From: a virus
Length of the DNA stretch: 58,196 nt
Strand: one strand, 5' to 3'
Virus record (IMG/VR): IMGVR_UViG_3300027973_000066
Coordinates: 1 to 58,196 of that record
Shown piece by piece: positions 1 through 11,353 of this stretch (its first letter is position 1; every line of letters starts with the position of its first letter). The translations under genes and the position numbers were made by a program. The notes under the pieces are model-generated. The model was not told the DNA's origin. It did no database searches and was given only the letters and a program-made list of their open reading frames with translations.

Positions 1-58
1 CCATCTCGCCAATGTTGCTTGAGATGGTCTGCTGCGACTTACCAGGAACCAGGGGCAT
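1..58 (-). CDS. N-terminal end of phage structural-module protein (continues at 58196)
   Basis: ATG at 58 opens a frame beginning MPLVPGKSQQTISSNIGE that runs off the left edge. The window ends share CCAT, and collapsing this overlap continues the same frame into the minus-strand ORF that ends at 57648, giving one 200-aa protein. The opening (MPLVxGKS..ISxNI..M..GxPQ.QAIA.AL) is the usual start of a small protein found in many phage structural modules. The upstream gene stops at 60-62, two bases before this start, so they are probably co-transcribed. Function unknown. Confidence 0.8.
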   Translation of the reverse strand, partial: MPLVPGKSQQTISSNIGEM

Positions 59-59
59 C

Positions 60-422
60 TTAGCCTCCAACCGAATAGGTGACGTTGAGAGACTGGCCTG
101 TGCCAGCCACGATCACCAAGCCATTGGTGAAAAGCTGATTGACCGGGTGAACGCCAATCGTATTAGGCACCGTCACAAGGGCATTGGAGGCCGCCACAGC
201 GCCCGTAGAGGCTGAGTTGTACACGGTGCCTGGGGCGCTGCCCGCCACGGTCACAGACACGTTCACGAGCCTCCCAGAGCCTGTGATGACCTGCGTGGCC
301 GTTGTAGTGGTCGCCGTGGCAGAGGTGGTAGAGCCATACAGCCGAACTAGCGTCAGGTTTAGGGTGTTAACCCCAATGACGCCGTTCTTCTGGATTGTGG
401 CAATGTCATCAAGACTGGCCAT
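60..422 (-). CDS. small beta-rich virion protein, hypothetical
   Basis: A 120-aa protein, Thr/Val/Gly/Ala rich with alternating polar and apolar residues, which suggests an all-beta fold. It has no Cys and no signal peptide. The ATG at 422 overlaps the stop of the gp10-like gene as ATGA, so the two are translationally coupled. Its place between the tail-completion gene and the wrapped 200-aa gene suggests a head or tail decoration or fibre-anchor protein, but this is inferred from context only; I recognise no specific family. Confidence 0.75.
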   Translation of the reverse strand: MASLDDIATIQKNGVIGVNTLNLTLVRLYGSTTSATATTTTATQVITGSGRLVNVSVTVAGSAPGTVYNSASTGAVAASNALVTVPNTIGVHPVNQLFTNGLVIVAGTGQSLNVTYSVGG

Positions 423-2515
423 CAGAACTTCCCATCTGGCTGATACCGATACCGCATCGCGCCCATACGCCAGAACGAATTGAAGTCGTTGCTCTCCACC
501 TTAATGGATACCAGCCGCCCCCTAAAACGAGGCACAATATACTGCGTGGCCTGCGTGACCGTGTAAGGTCCGTATGTTGTCGGCGTGTCGCCAGGGTAGT
601 TCGTGACGTAGAACGTCAACTGAAGGTTGGCGTTGGTTGACCCGTTGAACGTGCCCCACTTTGCGTCGGGCCAGAACTGATCGATGTACGTCATCATGTC
701 GCCCTCAGACAGGGCGAAATACCCCGTCTGGAAGCTACTGTTCATGGCCTGATCGCCGGCATTATAAGAAGTTTCGTGCTGGTAAATAATGCCACCAGCC
801 GTGGTGCCGATCGGCGGCCCCAACACAGACTGGTTAATCCAGGCCGTGCGAGACAGGCTACCGAAGTCCCACTGGTTTAACCCAATGTTGTATTTCACGT
901 AGGCGTTGACCTCACCGCCATTGCTCATGGTCGGGTAGTACCACGTCACCTCATTGAACTGAGAGTTAGGCGCAACCCGGATCTTATGCAGATTGGTTTG
1001 GTCCAAATCCTGGAAGATCACGTCCCAGATCGGGCACAAGACGGGCTGCACGCCATTGCCGGCAAGCATGTAGAACTGAGATGGGCCCATCCAGAACACA
1101 GCACCACCTATGGAGGTGGCCGCCTTGGACGCTATCAGGCCGCAGCCGGTGCCAAGCTCATTGAACTGGTAGATGTATGGCTGGCCCACATACTGCATCG
1201 ACCAGACGGCAAGGTCAGTCCAGATAAGCCCCTGCTGCGGCCCCTGGATGGCACCAATAATCCTCGAGCCCTTGGGTATCCGGTAAGACCCGGCCTGATT
1301 GATAACCTGCCCGGCCCACACTTCATAATTTTCAACGTCGCACCAGCGGATCAGCAGAGGATCTTGAATGCCGTTAAACGTCGATCCCCAGGCGACAATC
1401 TGCCTCTGAGGCATGGCGACGAAGATGCCACCATTGCTTGAGGGGGCCTGAGCGATAGGCGTTGCAATCTGCTGGTTCAGCAGCGGCGACCAAGTGTAAA
1501 TGGCCCCACCGCTGGGAGAGGAAGGGTCAGTGGATGGCGATACGCTGGTAGGGCAGGCAATAAGGATCTCGCCCCAGTGATCCAGGGACCAGTCAGATGT
1601 TGTGATTGTCGTGCCTACTGCCGCAGTAGGCGTGACGCCAGTGCCGTAGCCACCAGCACCATACCCACCCGCACCATACCCAGTGCTTGTCGGAAGCGGC
1701 CCATCCCCGTAGTAGTACAGGTATCGAGAGTTGCCACTGTTAATGCTAACCGTGGTTGTCGATGTTGCATCGTTTTGCGCGTAAAATGTAAACGTGTTGG
1801 TTGTGACGCTCAAGACAACGTAATTGCCAGAAAGGGTAACGCCACCAACGGTAGTTGGCACGAGAACGGGGTAGGTGTTTCCAACCACATACCCGTGATT
1901 GGCCAATGTTACCGTTACTGTATTACTGCCATTTGTCGTCGCAAACGACGCAACAGTGCCACCAGAGGCAGTAGACGTTGCCGGCGCAGGATTACCCAAA
2001 ACATCAGTGGCATAAATTTGATATTGATTCGCAGACAAGAAAACGCAATCGTAAAACCCAAACAAAATCAAGCCGCCAATGCTGATATGTGTCTTAATAA
2101 ACACCGCATCAAAGGACGTAATGTTGCTTCCGGTGTCAGTGATGGTAACAACATTAGAGCCGCTTGTTGTACTCACCGCCACAGCCACATTGTGCGTGTC
2201 GCACTGAGGTGTGATGGGGTCCACAACTCCATTTGTCAAAACATATAGCGGAGCGCCAATAGTGGCATTGCCGGTGGTCTGGCAGCCGACTGCCAGCCGC
2301 TTCACATAATTCATGTCCTCCCAGGCCAGCAAAGCCCTTGGCGTGCCTATGACAGAACCGTACTGGGTCCACCCACCCAGCTTCTGCGGCAGGCCAATAC
2401 CCTGCCGATCGGGCACAAACCGGATCAGATTGCTGTAGGACAACGCCGCCTCATTCAGCGCCATCGTCCTATTTTCATCGACGCCAGGGATTAGCTTAAG
2501 AGTTGAATGCGGCAT
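422..2515 (-). CDS. P22 gp10-like tail hub / DNA-stabilisation protein
   Basis: A 697-aa protein with an N-terminus of the type RLIPGVDENRT...NLIRFVPDRQG.PQKLGGW, followed by long beta-rich segments. This is the pattern of packaged-DNA stabilisation or tail-needle hub proteins related to P22 gp10, which form a beta-propeller ring below the portal. It lies just downstream of the SU10-type adaptor gene and shares the genome with a gp4-like accessory factor, which fits a short-tail completion complex. ATG at 2515 follows a G-rich Shine-Dalgarno-like stretch. The family assignment rests on the N-terminal pattern and context, so it is moderate. A run of tandem GYGAGGYGAGGYG near residue 280 looks like a flexible loop. 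Confidence 0.6.
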   Translation of the reverse strand: MPHSTLKLIPGVDENRTMALNEAALSYSNLIRFVPDRQGIGLPQKLGGWTQYGSVIGTPRALLAWEDMNYVKRLAVGCQTTGNATIGAPLYVLTNGVVDPITPQCDTHNVAVAVSTTSGSNVVTITDTGSNITSFDAVFIKTHISIGGLILFGFYDCVFLSANQYQIYATDVLGNPAPATSTASGGTVASFATTNGSNTVTVTLANHGYVVGNTYPVLVPTTVGGVTLSGNYVVLSVTTNTFTFYAQNDATSTTTVSINSGNSRYLYYYGDGPLPTSTGYGAGGYGAGGYGTGVTPTAAVGTTITTSDWSLDHWGEILIACPTSVSPSTDPSSPSGGAIYTWSPLLNQQIATPIAQAPSSNGGIFVAMPQRQIVAWGSTFNGIQDPLLIRWCDVENYEVWAGQVINQAGSYRIPKGSRIIGAIQGPQQGLIWTDLAVWSMQYVGQPYIYQFNELGTGCGLIASKAATSIGGAVFWMGPSQFYMLAGNGVQPVLCPIWDVIFQDLDQTNLHKIRVAPNSQFNEVTWYYPTMSNGGEVNAYVKYNIGLNQWDFGSLSRTAWINQSVLGPPIGTTAGGIIYQHETSYNAGDQAMNSSFQTGYFALSEGDMMTYIDQFWPDAKWGTFNGSTNANLQLTFYVTNYPGDTPTTYGPYTVTQATQYIVPRFRGRLVSIKVESNDFNSFWRMGAMRYRYQPDGKF

Positions 2516-2518
2516 GGA

Positions 2519-3238
2519 TTACCCCCTGGTCGGCGATGCGACCACAGCAGGCGACATAGAAGTCCACCCGCTGGACTCAAACTTCTTCCGGTACTCCTCA
2601 ACCGTCGCGCTCTTCAGCAGCGTCTGGTACTGCGTCTCATACGTCACCGGCATCTGAGGATCGTTTGCCATGGCGGAACTGAAATTGCGCTGGAATGCCG
2701 CGATGTAGATCATCGATGCCATGATCATCAAATCAGGCAGGTAGGTCGAGATGAAGGTGGTGGTGTTTGCGGCAGACAGAGAGGCAGGCCTCACCGTGCC
2801 CACGATCTCCAGCGTATAAGCCCCATCAGACCAGGGCGCGAACAGCAGCGTGTTCTGTGTCTGCATGGCAAAGAAGTTCGGCACAGTCTTGTTGGTCGAA
2901 CTGCCATAGACCCGGTTCACCCACTCTTTCGTCACCGGCAGCAGCGCCACTCGCGTACCATTATCCGGCGTAGTCGTGCCGGCAGGGGTGATCACGTTCA
3001 CCTCCTGGATGGTGATGAAGGCATCTATGGCGAACGTCAAAGACCGGGTGCCGTTCGCCAGCGCGTAGCTACTATTGGTAGATACCGTGGTCAGCAGATC
3101 CAGATCACGATAAATGCGGTTTTCCGCATACGTGATCATCGACGGCAAAATAGCCACGAAATTGGGGTCAGTAGCCGGCACCACTGCCATTGTGGCAATC
3201 TGGTCCACATATGTCGCATATGTCAGTCCAGTGGTCAT
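2519..3238 (-). CDS. head-tail adaptor protein (SU10-type)
   Basis: A 239-aa protein with the adaptor signature near its N-terminus: an aromatic/helical start, then ..FVAILPSMITYAENRIYRDLDLL, followed by beta segments ending each with short turns. Proteins of this type (phage adaptor family named after phage SU10) sit under the portal ring in podoviruses. It is followed three bases later by the gp10-like gene, so the two tail-completion genes form a pair. ATG at 3238 is the only sensible start. No membrane segment is seen. Confidence 0.65.
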   Translation of the reverse strand: MTTGLTYATYVDQIATMAVVPATDPNFVAILPSMITYAENRIYRDLDLLTTVSTNSSYALANGTRSLTFAIDAFITIQEVNVITPAGTTTPDNGTRVALLPVTKEWVNRVYGSSTNKTVPNFFAMQTQNTLLFAPWSDGAYTLEIVGTVRPASLSAANTTTFISTYLPDLMIMASMIYIAAFQRNFSSAMANDPQMPVTYETQYQTLLKSATVEEYRKKFESSGWTSMSPAVVASPTRG

Positions 3239-3250
3239 CTACTCAGCCCC

Positions 3251-3646
3251 TTAGTTTCTTGACGAAATCGCCTTAGCAATAGACGGCGCAATCTTCTCTG
3301 CGCTACGGCCAATCACATAACCGCCAAGCCCAAGCTGGACTATATCCCACAGTTTTAATACTTCTGCATCAGAAATTCCAGGGGCCGACCAACCAAGCCA
3401 GCGAGCCACAATCAAGCCCCCGAAAGTCAGCATCAAAATAGGCCGCCAGCTTGCCGCCAGGAAATGCTCAGACTGAGCCTCGGCCTTGACGATATCACCC
3501 GCCGCCTGATCCATAGCCGACTGATTGGCCAGCAGGGCCATGGTAAGCTCCTGCTGGACCTTGGCCGCCTGCTCAGGGTCAGGGAAGAACCTCTTCAGCG
3601 TGTCGCCCAGGATCGGTAATAGTGCCGGTATCAGCGCTGCGAACAT
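3251..3646 (-). CDS. holin, three-TM gene-transfer-agent type
   Basis: A 131-aa protein that begins with a hydrophobic segment (FAALIPALLPILG), then an amphipathic Gln/Ala/Glu helix, then two further hydrophobic segments (around residues 70-90 and 108-120) with the WRP before the second. This is the layout of the GTA-type three-TM holins. ATG at 3646 is preferred over the in-frame GTG at 3649 because GGAG lies seven bases upstream. The start lies 68 bases inside the 3' end of the glycosyltransferase gene. It would form inner-membrane lesions at lysis; the matching endolysin is far away at 47243-47764. Confidence 0.8.
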   Translation of the reverse strand: MFAALIPALLPILGDTLKRFFPDPEQAAKVQQELTMALLANQSAMDQAAGDIVKAEAQSEHFLAASWRPILMLTFGGLIVARWLGWSAPGISDAEVLKLWDIVQLGLGGYVIGRSAEKIAPSIAKAISSRN

Positions 3647-5318
3647 CACTATTCTCCATAAATGCGAGATTAGCCCTCAAGCGCTCATCATTGGGCGCAT
3701 GATCCAATGCCAGCTTGGCCTGCTCCTTGGCAACATCTTTCAGCCCCAAGTTCCACGCCGCCACAGCCGCCAGATCATGCGCCCAGTAGCCCCACACAGC
3801 AGGGTCACCAGTGTAAACCAACGCACGATCCGTAATGGTCAACGCCCGGAACGAGTAGGCGTAGCACTCATGCCACCGGCTCTGCTGGTACATCAGCATG
3901 GCCAGATTGCACCAAGGCTCTCGAGTGTTTGGCCCCTCGCCGGCAGCCTGGAGGAACCACTTCTCTGCCGAAGCCTGATCGCCCATGGAGTTATACGTCT
4001 GCCCCAGCAGGCGCATGGCGTAGCAGCGCTCATTCTGGTTGCTGGCACCATTCATACCCAGATAGTGCGTCAGGGCATCACGAGCCTCTGGCCACCGCCG
4101 GTAGAAGGTCAACTCGCGGGCGTAGTAAAAATAGTGAGTAGGGTCGCTGGCATCTTCTTTCACTGCCGCCTCGAGGATTTCCATATATTGGCCACGGCTT
4201 TTGGTCGGGTCAGGATGGTGGGTCACCAGCAACGCATCAGTGCGTGCCACCACTTCCTGCATGCGGGGATCAATCCGAATCTCTTCATGGCACGGGTGGT
4301 GCCAGTGATAGCCGGCTCGGCTGTGGATCTTATGGTGGGGGAACCTAAGCCCGCTGCCCCAGTCAAACAGATACCAGAGGTTCGTGGTGTCAGGCTGCCA
4401 CACACGCTCAATCTCTTCGCGCCAGCCGGGTTCAAGAACCTCATCAAGATCGAGGCTGATGCAGACATCAATATCACGCGGAACTAGCGCCAGAACGGCA
4501 TTACGGGCCAGATCAAAGCGCCAGGGCTTGATGTGGATATCATGCACAATGGCTCCATGCCGGGCTGCCTCTTCGGCTGTTCCGTCCGTACTGCCGGTGT
4601 CGGCAATCACAATCACATCAGCATCCTTGGCTGACTTGCAAAACCTCTCAACAAAGTGAGCTTCGTTTTTGGCGATGGCGTAGATTGCAATTTTCAAGCG
4701 GGGCCTCTCAATCAAACCCCATTCCAATGCGTACTGGGGCCGGTTTTTGACAATCCATGGTCGCGCCTCATCAACATGGCGCTTCGTATCGTGACCTATG
4801 GTAGCCGACCCAACGTGAAAGACAAATGCGCGGGAGATAAAATGTTGATACCCCAGGGCGCGAAGATCCGCGCACTGCACATCATCTGAATACCAGTTGA
4901 TTGGCGGAAATGGCGCGGCCTCAAAGGCCTCCTTGCTGATCCAGGCCAGGATGGGAGAGATGGCATAAGCCTCAACCGGCTTCCATTGGCCTAGAGGGTC
5001 ACCCTTTTGGATATCCCTCACATTATCAGCCCTGGATGCCACCAGCCCCAGGCGAGGCACCATCCTCTTCAACGCCTTCACGTCATCCATCAATTTTCGG
5101 ATGGTGGATGGCGTCAGGGCGATGTCGTCATTGGCGATCAGGATCTCATCGTGGCACTCAAACACCTCGCGCATTGCGAGGTTATAATCGTCACCAAAAT
5201 TGCCCTGAGTGCCGTTAAAGACCCAGACTTCAACATCGTTTGGAGCATATTCATCCACCGTCTCCATCAGCCTGGAGAGGTGAGGGCCGCCCATCGTGCA
5301 TACGACAAACGGGATCAT
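3579..5318 (-). CDS. two-module glycosyltransferase with C-terminal TPR-like repeats
   Basis: Residues 1 to about 200 look like a GT-A fold glycosyltransferase (MIPFVVCTMGG at the start, NDD at 63-65). Residues 208 to about 400 are a second, clearer family-2 glycosyltransferase: KIAIYAIAKNEAHF, DTGSTDGT at 240-247, and DLDEVL at 290-295 as the metal/nucleotide-sugar site. The rest, to residue 579, is helical repeats of TPR type. The ATG at 5318 overlaps the methyltransferase stop as ATGA, so I trim the longer open frame, which starts at a GTG at 5402. Together with the upstream methyltransferase it may modify host surface glycans, virion proteins or DNA; the substrate cannot be told from sequence. 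Confidence 0.85.
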   Translation of the reverse strand: MIPFVVCTMGGPHLSRLMETVDEYAPNDVEVWVFNGTQGNFGDDYNLAMREVFECHDEILIANDDIALTPSTIRKLMDDVKALKRMVPRLGLVASRADNVRDIQKGDPLGQWKPVEAYAISPILAWISKEAFEAAPFPPINWYSDDVQCADLRALGYQHFISRAFVFHVGSATIGHDTKRHVDEARPWIVKNRPQYALEWGLIERPRLKIAIYAIAKNEAHFVERFCKSAKDADVIVIADTGSTDGTAEEAARHGAIVHDIHIKPWRFDLARNAVLALVPRDIDVCISLDLDEVLEPGWREEIERVWQPDTTNLWYLFDWGSGLRFPHHKIHSRAGYHWHHPCHEEIRIDPRMQEVVARTDALLVTHHPDPTKSRGQYMEILEAAVKEDASDPTHYFYYARELTFYRRWPEARDALTHYLGMNGASNQNERCYAMRLLGQTYNSMGDQASAEKWFLQAAGEGPNTREPWCNLAMLMYQQSRWHECYAYSFRALTITDRALVYTGDPAVWGYWAHDLAAVAAWNLGLKDVAKEQAKLALDHAPNDERLRANLAFMENSDVRSADTGTITDPGRHAEEVLP

Positions 5319-5848
5319 GCACGTTCCAGAACTGTCAGGCCGTTGTTGTTTGAGTAGTGAGCCTTGATCCGCCATTCGGGGAATGTCGTAAGAAACTCCC
5401 ACACAGCCAGAATCAAGCCGGGGCCACCATCATCACCCGTCTGGCCAAAGGTCACCGTGTCATGCAAAGCAATATATTTCAAAACGCTATTGTGAAACGT
5501 AAACAACTCATGCCGAAGCTGTTTGTACGTATGCAAAGTATCAATGAACAGCATGTCTGTTTCTGCGATGGAGCCTAGCTCTAAGGTGCTGGCTTTTATA
5601 AACTCGGCCTTCTTCCCCTCCTCAAAAGCCAGTTCAAACAGGTGCAGGGCGGCAGGATGCTGGAAGATGTCATAGCTCATAAGCTGCGCCTTGGAGGCCA
5701 GGAAAGCGGTTGTGCTTGAACCCCAGCGAACACCAAATTCAGTGACATGATCACATTCATTGGCCAGATCAAAAAGGGTCGGAAGGTGTTCGTTGATATC
5801 GCTGGGGGTGCTGGCCGCTGCTACGTATTGCGCCTGAATGGGGGTCAT
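5315..5848 (-). CDS. class I SAM-dependent methyltransferase
   Basis: A 177-aa protein with the Rossmann-fold motif I EFGVRWGSST at about residues 37-46, an acidic strand DMLFIDTLHTY near residue 98, and IALHDT near residue 126. This resembles the Methyltransf_24/cephalosporin-hydroxylase-like group often found beside glycosyltransferases. Both ends overlap neighbours as ATGA (5845-5848 upstream, 5315-5318 downstream), making a tight coupled cassette with the glycosyltransferase. The acceptor is unknown; a sugar or small molecule is more likely than DNA because no DNA-MTase target motifs (DPPY/NPPY) are seen. Confidence 0.8.
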   Translation of the reverse strand: MTPIQAQYVAAASTPSDINEHLPTLFDLANECDHVTEFGVRWGSSTTAFLASKAQLMSYDIFQHPAALHLFELAFEEGKKAEFIKASTLELGSIAETDMLFIDTLHTYKQLRHELFTFHNSVLKYIALHDTVTFGQTGDDGGPGLILAVWEFLTTFPEWRIKAHYSNNNGLTVLERA

Positions 5849-6078
5849 TTATCGGCTTTCTTATCCAGCTTCTCAAAGATCGCCTTCAGCATGTCCTTCA
5901 TCTCGGTGATGTCCTGGCGGTAATCCGCTTTGCTGACATACGAAGTGTGCATCTCGCGCTCTAGCTTGATAAGGTTTTCCTTCAGCGAACCAATGGCATC
6001 CCAGACTGTCTTGAGCAGCCAGCCGAAGCCGGCAACGCCTAGTGACATCATGGCGTTGAAGATATCTTGTTGGCTCAT
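5845..6078 (-). CDS. small membrane-anchored coiled-coil protein
   Basis: A 77-aa protein. Residues 5-28 are amphipathic to hydrophobic (GVAGFGWLLKTVW) and residues 30-77 are a charged heptad-like helix ending in KKADK. ATG at 6078 overlaps the upstream stop as ATGA and is preferred over a longer frame. The architecture (short hydrophobic segment plus coiled coil) resembles XhlA-like lysis accessory proteins. With the holin gene 2 kb downstream in the same operon, a lysis-associated role is possible but unproven. Confidence 0.7.
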   Translation of the reverse strand: MSQQDIFNAMMSLGVAGFGWLLKTVWDAIGSLKENLIKLEREMHTSYVSKADYRQDITEMKDMLKAIFEKLDKKADK

Positions 6079-6545
6079 CGCGGCACCTCTGGCCAAATTA
6101 CGTTGTAGGGAAAGCCGGGCTGGCTTGGCACATCTCGCAGAGCCTGCCGGTAAGCTGCAAGGTCAAAGTTAAGACCATTGCCATCCTCCAGCGCCTTGAT
6201 CACACGCCAGTCAGTGGCGGCGAGACGGGCATTCCGATCTGCGCGCACTGAGGATGCCTGCTGGGCATTGCGGGCGTCGATCTCATCCTGCGGGAGAGGC
6301 TCAATAGCCCACTGCTGAATCCAGGATTGCCCATCATAAACCGGGGCAATCTCAACCATGCGTTGCGTCAAAACATCAACCACCGGCTGATCCGAGTAAT
6401 GGACCGGGAACACGTTCCATTCGGCCAGACTGGCAGGCGACAGGATGCCATTCGGGAAACTTGTCGAAGGGGTGTCCCGCATCAGATCAGTCTGCGTGTA
6501 AGGATACGCAACAATCTGATTGTCGATGGCTTTGACGTAGAGCAT
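6075..6545 (-). CDS. tail-assembly-chaperone-like protein
   Basis: A 156-aa protein. The C-terminal 50 residues (ADRNARLAATDWRVIKALEDG...YRQALRDVPSQPGFP) match the pattern of the phage tail assembly chaperone family that follows fibre genes and helps them fold. AGGAG precedes the ATG at 6545. It lies just downstream of two large fibre-like genes, and such genes usually act on the neighbouring adhesin. The N-terminal 80 residues are less typical and may bind the fibre tip. Confidence 0.7.
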   Translation of the reverse strand: MLYVKAIDNQIVAYPYTQTDLMRDTPSTSFPNGILSPASLAEWNVFPVHYSDQPVVDVLTQRMVEIAPVYDGQSWIQQWAIEPLPQDEIDARNAQQASSVRADRNARLAATDWRVIKALEDGNGLNFDLAAYRQALRDVPSQPGFPYNVIWPEVPR

Positions 6546-6546
6546 C

Positions 6547-6816
6547 TTAGTCTCCTAGTTGCTGCTTCAGCACCGCCAGCATCACCTTGGCCTTCTTCTG
6601 CTCTAGCCGCTCAGAGGCGAGAAGGCCAGTCAACTGATCGACAAAGCCAGACAGTTCAGCGCGGTCAATGCTGTTCATGGCGGCGATGGTTGCCAGCGCC
6701 AGCGTGTAGTTGTCGATGTTGATCTGGTAATGCATCACCTCTTGCTCGCGGGCTTCAAAGTTGATGGCGAGGATTTCCTCACGGGTCTTCGGTGTTTCTT
6801 TGGTGGTATCTGTCAC
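6547..6816 (-). CDS. small helical protein, hypothetical
   Basis: An 89-aa charged, mostly helical protein that starts with GTG at 6816, eight bases after AGGAGAG. It sits between the propeller protein and the tail chaperone-like gene, with its stop one base before the latter's ATG. Similar short helical proteins accompany tail-fibre genes, so a fibre-assembly accessory role is possible. No motif is recognised. Confidence 0.65.
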   Translation of the reverse strand: MTDTTKETPKTREEILAINFEAREQEVMHYQINIDNYTLALATIAAMNSIDRAELSGFVDQLTGLLASERLEQKKAKVMLAVLKQQLGD

Positions 6817-6827
6817 TTATCTCTCTC

Positions 6828-8875
6828 CTAAGTGATTGTGTTGAAGGCTACGCCAAGGCCGCTGCCTATCGGCAAGGTGCTTGGGTTTGCATATTTCGTT
6901 CCAAAACCAGAACTAGACCAAGGGTATGCGGTTACATACGGGCTTGTGTTGTGGGCAAAAGCAATACTTGCTCCATCTAAACTAAAAGCAACGTCAAACG
7001 TAGTACCGGTAGGTGAAGTGGCTGGATCAGAATATTTAGTTCCAAATCCCGACCCTGACCAAGAATAAACCGAAACATATGGCGCAGTGCTAGATTGGGC
7101 AATAGCAATTGCAGAACTGCTTGGATTAAATGCTACGCCATCCCCTGTACCAGTCGGTAATGTGGCCGGATCAGAATACTTGGTTCCAAACCCAGAGCCG
7201 GACCATGGGTATGTTGATACAAATGGCGTTGATGAATGTGCTACAGCAATTGAAATCCCATCGGGACTAAACGCCACGTCATTTCCTTGGCCTGTTGGTA
7301 AAGTTGCTGGATTAGAGTATTTAGTCCCGAACCCAGAACCTGACCACGGATAGGCTGATATAAATGGTGTAGTGGCGTGAGCAACAGCAATTGCCGCGCT
7401 ACTAGGGCTAAACGCCACACCATATCCGGTGCTGGCAGGAAGGGTGGCGGGGTTAGAGTATTTGGTGCCAAAGCCGCTTGATGACCATGGATATGCTGTC
7501 ACATATGGCGATGTGACATGCGCCACAGCAACCGAAGCCCCATCTGGGCTGAACGCCACGCCATCTCCATTGCCTGTTGGTAAGGTGGCAGCGTTGGCGT
7601 ATTTGGTGCCAAAGCCGCTTGAAGACCACGGATATGCCGTCACAAATGGCGTTGTGGTATGGGAAACAGCAATTGCCGAGCCATTTGGGCTAAACGCTAC
7701 TCCGTTACCTTGGCCTGTCGGCACCGTCGCCGGATTGGTATATTTCGACCCAAACCCACTTGACGACCACTGATACGCCGAAACAAACGGTGTTGTAGTG
7801 TGAGCAACAGCAATCTGCTGAGCCGGATACCCGCCGGATGCGAAGGCGACGGCATAACCATCGCTGCTTACGGCAGTTGATGGATTGGCGTATTTCGCCC
7901 CGAAGCCGCTTGAGGACCACGCATAGACTGCAATGTTGGGGCTGGTACTATGCGCCACAGCAAGGGCTGTAGCGTCTCCGCTAAAAGCAACGCCGCGCCC
8001 CGTGCTGGTGGGAAGCGTGGATGGGTTTGCGTATTTGGTTCCAAAGCCGCTTGATGACCATGGATACGCATATATATATGGTGTTGCGTCTGTTGTCACA
8101 GCAATAGCGTCGTTGTTAGGGCTGAAAGCCACGCCATTTCCATTAAATCCACCCGGCAGAGTTGCAGGGTCAGAGTATTTAGTTCCAAACCCAGAACCAG
8201 ACCATGGGTATGCTGTTATGTAGGGGCTGGCATCGTGCGCGACAGCTATTGCGGCTCCAGAAGGACTGAATGCGACGCTCCTGCCAGTGTCTGTTGGCAA
8301 AGTTGCAGGGTCAGAGTATTTAGTTCCAAAACCAGAGCCTGACCATGGGTATGCTAGAATGAAGGGACTGGAACCATTTGCGACAGCTATTGCAGAGCCA
8401 TTTGGGCTAAATGCTACGCCATAGCTACTGTTTGTTGGCAAAGTTGCAGGATCGGAGTATTTAGTTCCAAAACCAGAACCTGACCATGGGTATACTGTTA
8501 TGTAGGGGCTGCTGATGTAGGCTACGGCAATTGCAGAGCCATCAGGACTAAATGCGACGCCCCGAACGTCGCCTACCGGCAACGTCGCTGGATTAAAATA
8601 TTTAACTCCATAACCATTACCTGACCACGGATACGCATGAATATAAGGGCTTGAGTCTGTACCCACAGCAATTGCCGATCCAGTCGGGCTGAAAGTTACA
8701 GAAAAATGAGTTCCAGCAGGAGAAGAGGCGGGATTAGTATACCTTGCTCCAAACCCACTGGCATTGGTCCACGGATACGCAAAAACGCCCGTCGTACTGC
8801 CACACACAGCAATCGCCCGAGACGCCACTAGATTTGGCGTGAAGCCTGCGACCTGAGTTGTATTCGCGCTAAACA

Positions 8876-8876
<1 letters not shown>
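6828..8876 (-). CDS. tail-associated protein made of 14 WD40-like propeller repeats
   Basis: A 682-aa protein built almost entirely of a 47-residue repeat with consensus VAFSPxGxAIAVAH..TPFVxAYPWSxSGFGTKYxNPATLPTG. I count 14 YPW/YxW blades. The first blade lacks its opening VAFS strand, while the C-terminus ends in an extra VAFNTIT strand. That is the velcro closure expected of beta-propellers, and 14 blades would make two seven-bladed propellers. The ATG at 8876 overlaps the stop of the collagen-like fibre gene as TAATG, so the two are coupled and probably part of one adhesin. A receptor-binding or carbohydrate-binding role is inferred. No signal peptide is present. Confidence 0.85.
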
Positions 8877-10840
<1,964 letters not shown>

Positions 10841-11341
10841 TTATAGCGGTCCCGTCTTCGGTACTTCCGTATTGTTGTATGGCAGACCTGGGTTGTTATT
10901 TCCAGGGGCATTTGGATCAGTGCCCGGCTGCTGGTTCTTACCGCCCGGCGGCTCACCAGTCTGCTGTGTCACACGGTTCTTGTTGTTCTGCGTAATACGG
11001 GTATTGCCGCCAGGAACAGGAATGCCAGTCTGAGCATTCACCGTGTTCTGCCCCGAGGTAACCCGAGTGCTTGTCTCAGCCGTCACAAAGTCCTGAATGC
11101 GAGGGTTAATGACGGGCATGGGATCAGCAGGGACAATGATAGCCCTCAACTGGTTTTGCGGGTCATCATAGCACACCCGACACACCAGGATCCGCTTGTT
11201 GATCATCGATGCGCCGGCCCAGTCGTATTGCCAGCTAAGATTGACGAGATTTTGCCGAAACCCGCACCTGTCGCAGATAGCATGCGCCTGGGGGCTGGTG
11301 GCGCTGGTTCTAGCCCGGCCAGATTGTGAGGCGTAAGCCAT
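10841..11341 (-). CDS. zinc-ribbon-bearing structural-module protein
   Basis: A 166-aa protein. Residues 15-70 carry two CxxC knuckles (CDRC near residue 23 and CRVC near 54), and the intervening FRQNLVNLSWQYDWAG is a common short phage motif. The C-terminal 80 residues are low-complexity Pro/Gly/Asn/Gln. It lies between the gp4-like tail gene and the collagen-like fibre, so it may link fibre to tail. The zinc ribbon is seen directly; its role is unknown. Confidence 0.75.
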   Translation of the reverse strand: MAYASQSGRARTSATSPQAHAICDRCGFRQNLVNLSWQYDWAGASMINKRILVCRVCYDDPQNQLRAIIVPADPMPVINPRIQDFVTAETSTRVTSGQNTVNAQTGIPVPGGNTRITQNNKNRVTQQTGEPPGGKNQQPGTDPNAPGNNNPGLPYNNTEVPKTGPL

Positions 11342-11353
11342 GCAAAGCCTCCA

